A DNA stretch of 64,000 nucleotides from Bradyrhizobium sp. WSM471 (GTDB lineage: Bacteria > Pseudomonadota > Alphaproteobacteria > Rhizobiales > Xanthobacteraceae): the NCBI RefSeq assembly GCF_000244915.1, contig NZ_CM001442.1:2790001-2854000 (forward strand), given 5' to 3'. Below, one piece after another: positions 60,826 through 64,000 of this stretch. The notes under the pieces are model-generated. The model was not told where the DNA came from and searched no databases. It saw nothing but the letters and a program-made list of their open reading frames with translations. Position 1 is the first letter of the stretch. Every line of letters starts with the position of its first letter. A program made the position numbers and the translations under genes.

Positions 60826-62424
60826 ATGAAAGACCCCGTGGACGTCCTGATCATCGGCGCCGGCGCTTCAGGCGCGGCGGTCGCGTGGTCGCTGGCCGAG
60901 ACCAAAATGCACATTCTCTGCCTGGAGCAGGGCGGCTGGATGAACCCGGCGGAATATCCCAGCACGGGCCGGGACTGGGAGGCCAAGTTCTACGGCGAGT
61001 GGTCGTCCAGCCCCAACGTCCGCGGTCGGCCCGAGGACTATCCGATCAACGACGACAATTCGCCGATCAAGGTCGTCAACTACAATGCAGTCGGCGGCTC
61101 GACAGTGATGTACACCGCGCACTGGCCGCGTTTGCATCCCTCCGATTTCAAGGTGAGGACGCTCGACGGCGTCGCCGACGACTGGCCGATCGACTACGAC
61201 GCGCTGACCCCGTTCTTCGAAGAGAACGACCGGATGATGGGCACGTCCGGCCTCTCGGGCGATCCGCTGTCGCCACTGACGCATCCGCCGATGCCACAAC
61301 AGCCGCTCGGATTGTCCGGCGCCATCATCGGCAAGGCCATGAACAAGCTCGGCTGGCACTGGTGGCCGTCGGATACGACGGTCGCGACCATGGACTACGA
61401 GGGCCGCGCGCGCTGCATCAATCTCGGCCATTGCACGCCGGCCTGCGCGCAAGGCGCTAAATCCTCCACCGACATCACCTATTGGCCGCACGCGGTCCGC
61501 GCCGGCGTCGAGCTGCGGACGCACTGCCGGGTGCGCGAGATCACCACCGACGAGAACGGCATGGCCACCGGTGTGGTCTATTACGACAAGGACGGCGTCG
61601 AGCAATTCCAGCCGGCGCATGTCGTCATCATCGCCTGCAACGGCGTCGGCACGCCGCGGCTGCTTTTGAACTCGGCGTCGAACCGCTTTCCGAACGGGCT
61701 TGCCAATTCGTCCGGCCTCGTCGGCAAGAACCTGATGTTCCATCCCTATGCGCAGATCTACGGTTATGTGAAGGAGCCGACCGACAGCAATCGCGCGCCG
61801 CCGACCTGCCTGTGGAGCAAGGAGTGGTACGACACCGACCCGTCGCGGGGCTTCGTGCGCGGCTACGGCGTTCAGTTCGTGCGCGGCGCCGGACCGGTGT
61901 TCGAGGCTGTCGTCAGCGAGCAGAAGGGCATTCTGCCGTGGGGCGCCGATCATCACCGCGTCTTCCGCAAGCTCAACGGCCACAGGCTCGGATTTTCCGC
62001 GATCTGCGAGGACCTGCCGGAGGAGCATAACCAGGTCACGCTCGATCCGCTCTTGAAGGACAGCCACGGCATTCCCGCGCCGAGGATCGACTACACAATC
62101 AGCGAGAACAGCCGGAAGATGATGGAGCATGCGCTGGCGCGCGGGCGGGAGATTCTCGAAACCGCCGGAGCGAGCGACGTCTGTGTCAACTCGCCGATCC
62201 CGTGGGGCGGCTGGCACCTGCTCGGGACAGCACGGATGGGCACCGACCCCGAACGCTCCGTCGTCAACGAATGGGGCCGCTCGCACGACGTGAAAAACCT
62301 CTTCATCGTTGACGGCAGCATCTTCGTCACCTCGGGCGGGGTCAACCCGACGTCCACTATCCAGGCGCTCGCGCTCTACATCGCCGACCAGATGAAGCAG
62401 CGCCTCGCGAACCTCTTCGATTGA
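60826..62424 (+). CDS. GMC-family flavin oxidoreductase
   Basis: A 532-residue FAD enzyme. The start MKDPVDVLIIGAGASGAAVA holds the dinucleotide-binding GxGxxG; AAGGGAGG precedes it. GGSTVMYTAHWPRLHPSDF and the C-terminal SGGVNPTSTIQALALYIADQ are standard, as is the GWHLLGTARMG histidine region. This branch is the large subunit of gluconate 2-dehydrogenase-like complexes, which oxidise a sugar or alcohol and pass electrons to a cytochrome. The small subunit gene follows after a repeat. Confidence 0.92.
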   Translation: MKDPVDVLIIGAGASGAAVAWSLAETKMHILCLEQGGWMNPAEYPSTGRDWEAKFYGEWSSSPNVRGRPEDYPINDDNSPIKVVNYNAVGGSTVMYTAHWPRLHPSDFKVRTLDGVADDWPIDYDALTPFFEENDRMMGTSGLSGDPLSPLTHPPMPQQPLGLSGAIIGKAMNKLGWHWWPSDTTVATMDYEGRARCINLGHCTPACAQGAKSSTDITYWPHAVRAGVELRTHCRVREITTDENGMATGVVYYDKDGVEQFQPAHVVIIACNGVGTPRLLLNSASNRFPNGLANSSGLVGKNLMFHPYAQIYGYVKEPTDSNRAPPTCLWSKEWYDTDPSRGFVRGYGVQFVRGAGPVFEAVVSEQKGILPWGADHHRVFRKLNGHRLGFSAICEDLPEEHNQVTLDPLLKDSHGIPAPRIDYTISENSRKMMEHALARGREILETAGASDVCVNSPIPWGGWHLLGTARMGTDPERSVVNEWGRSHDVKNLFIVDGSIFVTSGGVNPTSTIQALALYIADQMKQRLANLFD

Positions 62425-62459
62425 GAATGATTATGTTCAAACCTGACCGCGCGTTCGGT

Positions 62460-62585
62460 GCACCTCTCCCGCTTGCGGGAGAGGTCGGCACGAAGTGCCG
62501 GGTGAGGGTTCTCTCCTCTGGGGGAGTCTCTCTGCGGAGGCACCCTCTCCCCGACCCTCCCCCGCAAGCGGGGGAGGGAGCGCAC
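62460..62585. repeat. REP-like intergenic palindromic element, copy C
   Basis: The left end reads CACCTCTCCCGCTTGCGGGA and the right end CCCCCGCAAGCGGGGGAGGG. The segment CTCTGCGGAGGCACCCTCTC nearly repeats copy A (CTCACTGCGGAGACACCCTC). It sits between the GMC gene and its small partner. Confidence 0.8.
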
Positions 62586-62622
62586 CGTCACCGCGGCTGT
62601 AAAGTTCTAACGAGAGGACATA

Positions 62623-63072
62623 ATGGCTGATCAACTCCCCCTCACGCCGCGACAGCGCGACGACCTCCGCACCATCGCCGCGATGATCGTTCCCGCCAGC
62701 AACGAGTACAAGGTGCCGGGCGCCGACGACCCCGCGATCCAGGCTGACATGCTGGCGACGCTGGGACGGGACAGCAAATTGGTGGTGGCGGCGCTCGACC
62801 ATCTGGCGCGGCTAGCCGGCCAACCGCTCGCGAAGCTCGATGCTGCCAGGCGCGATGCGGTGGCGCACGAGTTTCGCAAGCATGGCGGTGCGGCTGGGGA
62901 CACGCTCGTTCGCGTGGTACTGCAATGCTACTACCGCGACGACCGCGTGCTGGGCTCGCTCGGGCTCGAGCCGCGCGCACCTTTTCCCAAGGGCCATGTG
63001 CTGCCGGATGGTGACTGGTCGCTGCTGGAGCCGGTCAAGGCGAGGGGCGGCACGCTGCGACGGGCGCCCTAG
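62623..63072 (+). CDS. Small partner subunit of the GMC oxidoreductase (gluconate 2-dehydrogenase subunit 3-like)
   Basis: A 149-residue soluble protein starting MADQLPLTPRQRDDLRTIAA, with ATKKK-poor composition and the family pattern LTPRQRDDLRTIAAMIVPAS near the N-terminus and a CYYRDDRVLGSLG-like segment. AGGA lies ten bases before the ATG. In gluconate 2-dehydrogenase-type complexes the small subunit carries a Tat signal; none is seen here, so the complex may be cytoplasmic. It belongs with the GMC gene upstream. Confidence 0.75.
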   Translation: MADQLPLTPRQRDDLRTIAAMIVPASNEYKVPGADDPAIQADMLATLGRDSKLVVAALDHLARLAGQPLAKLDAARRDAVAHEFRKHGGAAGDTLVRVVLQCYYRDDRVLGSLGLEPRAPFPKGHVLPDGDWSLLEPVKARGGTLRRAP

Positions 63073-63163
63073 CCACCTGGGCAGTCCAGCCTTGCGCCCC
63101 GGACGGGTCCCTTGCGCCTCACGGAGCAGGCCACCATCTGTGTGAGCCTCAAGGACTCCTGCC

Positions 63164-64000
63164 ATGTTGGATCTTACTTCAGACATCGTCGATGACGCAC
63201 CGTCATCGCGAGCGGCGGCGGCTATCCCGGACAATGACCGGGCCCTGCTGGACGCCTATTCCAATGCCGTGATCGACGTGACCGACCGCGTCGGTCCAGC
63301 CGTCGTGCGCGTCGAGACGGGACCAAAAGTGCCGAACGGCCGCGAGCGCGGCGGGCTCGGCTCGGGCATCGTGATCTCGCCGGACGGGCTCGTTCTCACC
63401 AACAGCCACGTGGTCGGCTCGTCGAAGGAGATCCGGCTGCGCGACGTCGAGGGCCATGTCGGCGACGCCCGGGTGCTCGGCGTCGATCCCGACACTGACC
63501 TTGCGCTGCTGCGCGCCAACGGCGTGCGGGACTTGCCCTATGCGGCGCTCGGCAACTCCAAGACCTTGCGGCGAGGCCAGCTCGTGATCGCGATCGGCAA
63601 TCCGCTCGGCTTTGAATCGACCGTCACCGCCGGAGTGGTCTCGGCGCTCGGGCGCTCGATCCGCTCGGTCAGCGGCCGCACCATCGAGGACGTGATCCAG
63701 ACCGATGCTGCGCTCAACCCCGGCAATTCCGGCGGCCCGCTGGTATCGTCGAATGCCGAGGTGATCGGCATCAACACCGCGATCATCAATGGCGCGCAAG
63801 GCATCTGCTTTGCCGTCGCCAGTAACACCGCGCAATTCGTGCTGTCGGAGATCATTCGCCACGGTTATGTCCGTCGTGCCTTTATCGGCGTGGCCGGCCA
63901 GACCGCGCCGATCCCGCGGCGGCACGCGGTGCTGGCCGGCGTCGAGAACAAGATGGGCGCGCTGCTGGCGCAGATCGAGCCGGACGGGCCGGCGGCGAAG
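63164..64000 (+). CDS. Trypsin-like serine protease, HtrA/Deg type (3' end outside window)
   Basis: A partial 279-codon frame that runs to the window end. The protease domain has the catalytic triad His82 (LTNSHVVG), Asp112 (DPDTDLALL) and Ser189 (NPGNSGGPL). The remaining part, starting RRAFIGVAGQTAPIPRR, looks like the beginning of a PDZ domain. No signal peptide is evident. AAGGA lies nine bases before the ATG. Members of the family degrade misfolded proteins; membrane or cytoplasmic location is not decided here. Confidence 0.88.
   Translation, partial: MLDLTSDIVDDAPSSRAAAAIPDNDRALLDAYSNAVIDVTDRVGPAVVRVETGPKVPNGRERGGLGSGIVISPDGLVLTNSHVVGSSKEIRLRDVEGHVGDARVLGVDPDTDLALLRANGVRDLPYAALGNSKTLRRGQLVIAIGNPLGFESTVTAGVVSALGRSIRSVSGRTIEDVIQTDAALNPGNSGGPLVSSNAEVIGINTAIINGAQGICFAVASNTAQFVLSEIIRHGYVRRAFIGVAGQTAPIPRRHAVLAGVENKMGALLAQIEPDGPAAK

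Overview
The window is high-GC DNA with dense, mostly short-spaced genes, many ABC importers of the Liv, Rbs and Bug types, FixK-type boxes, GGAAC-N16-CGTT (sigma-EcfG type) promoters and CCTCTCCCGC/GCGGGAGAGG intergenic palindromes. Together these point to an alphaproteobacterium of the Bradyrhizobium / Nitrobacteraceae group. No rRNA, tRNA, CRISPR array, integrase or transposase gene was seen.

Layout. 0-2 kb: the end of a branched-chain amino-acid type ABC transporter (ATPase fragment, binding protein, terminator). 2-8.2 kb: two Na+/H+ antiporters (NhaA, NhaD type) around a cytochrome P450, with several very small membrane or charged proteins. 9-14.3 kb: a ROK repressor divergent from a complete ribose-type sugar ABC operon (binding protein, double ATPase, permease). 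14.3-24.1 kb: catabolic and housekeeping genes (VOC protein, CoA-transferase, DUF72 protein, two M20 peptidases, enolase-superfamily enzyme, DUF900 hydrolase, MFS transporter). 24.3-29.6 kb: xylulokinase and a second sugar ABC operon in a different gene order.

29.8-45 kb is a looser, accessory-looking stretch. It holds an outer-membrane beta-barrel protein, a divergent L,D-transpeptidase / lytic-transglycosylase pair, several secreted proteins, gene remnants and decayed copies of an intergenic repeat. It also holds two closely related secreted caspase-family proteins 4.5 kb apart in opposite orientation. Each has a CRP-type palindrome at nearly the same distance (61-62 nt) before its start. 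This is the most distinctive feature of the window.

45-50 kb: a coupled pair of unknown small genes, an orphan Bug receptor, a Nudix hydrolase and a second divergent transglycosylase / L,D-transpeptidase pair. 50-55.5 kb: a VOC protein, a PuuD-type urate oxidase, a sorbosone-type dehydrogenase, an SDR, an AhpD-like protein and an SDR remnant. 55.7-59.7 kb: a complete cyoABCD quinol oxidase operon with a sigma-EcfG type promoter and a terminator. 59.8-64 kb: a secreted nuclease, a GMC oxidoreductase with its small partner, and an HtrA-like serine protease cut by the window end.

Start codons were chosen from ribosome-binding sites, signal peptides and family starts. Promoter and operator calls are pattern matches only.
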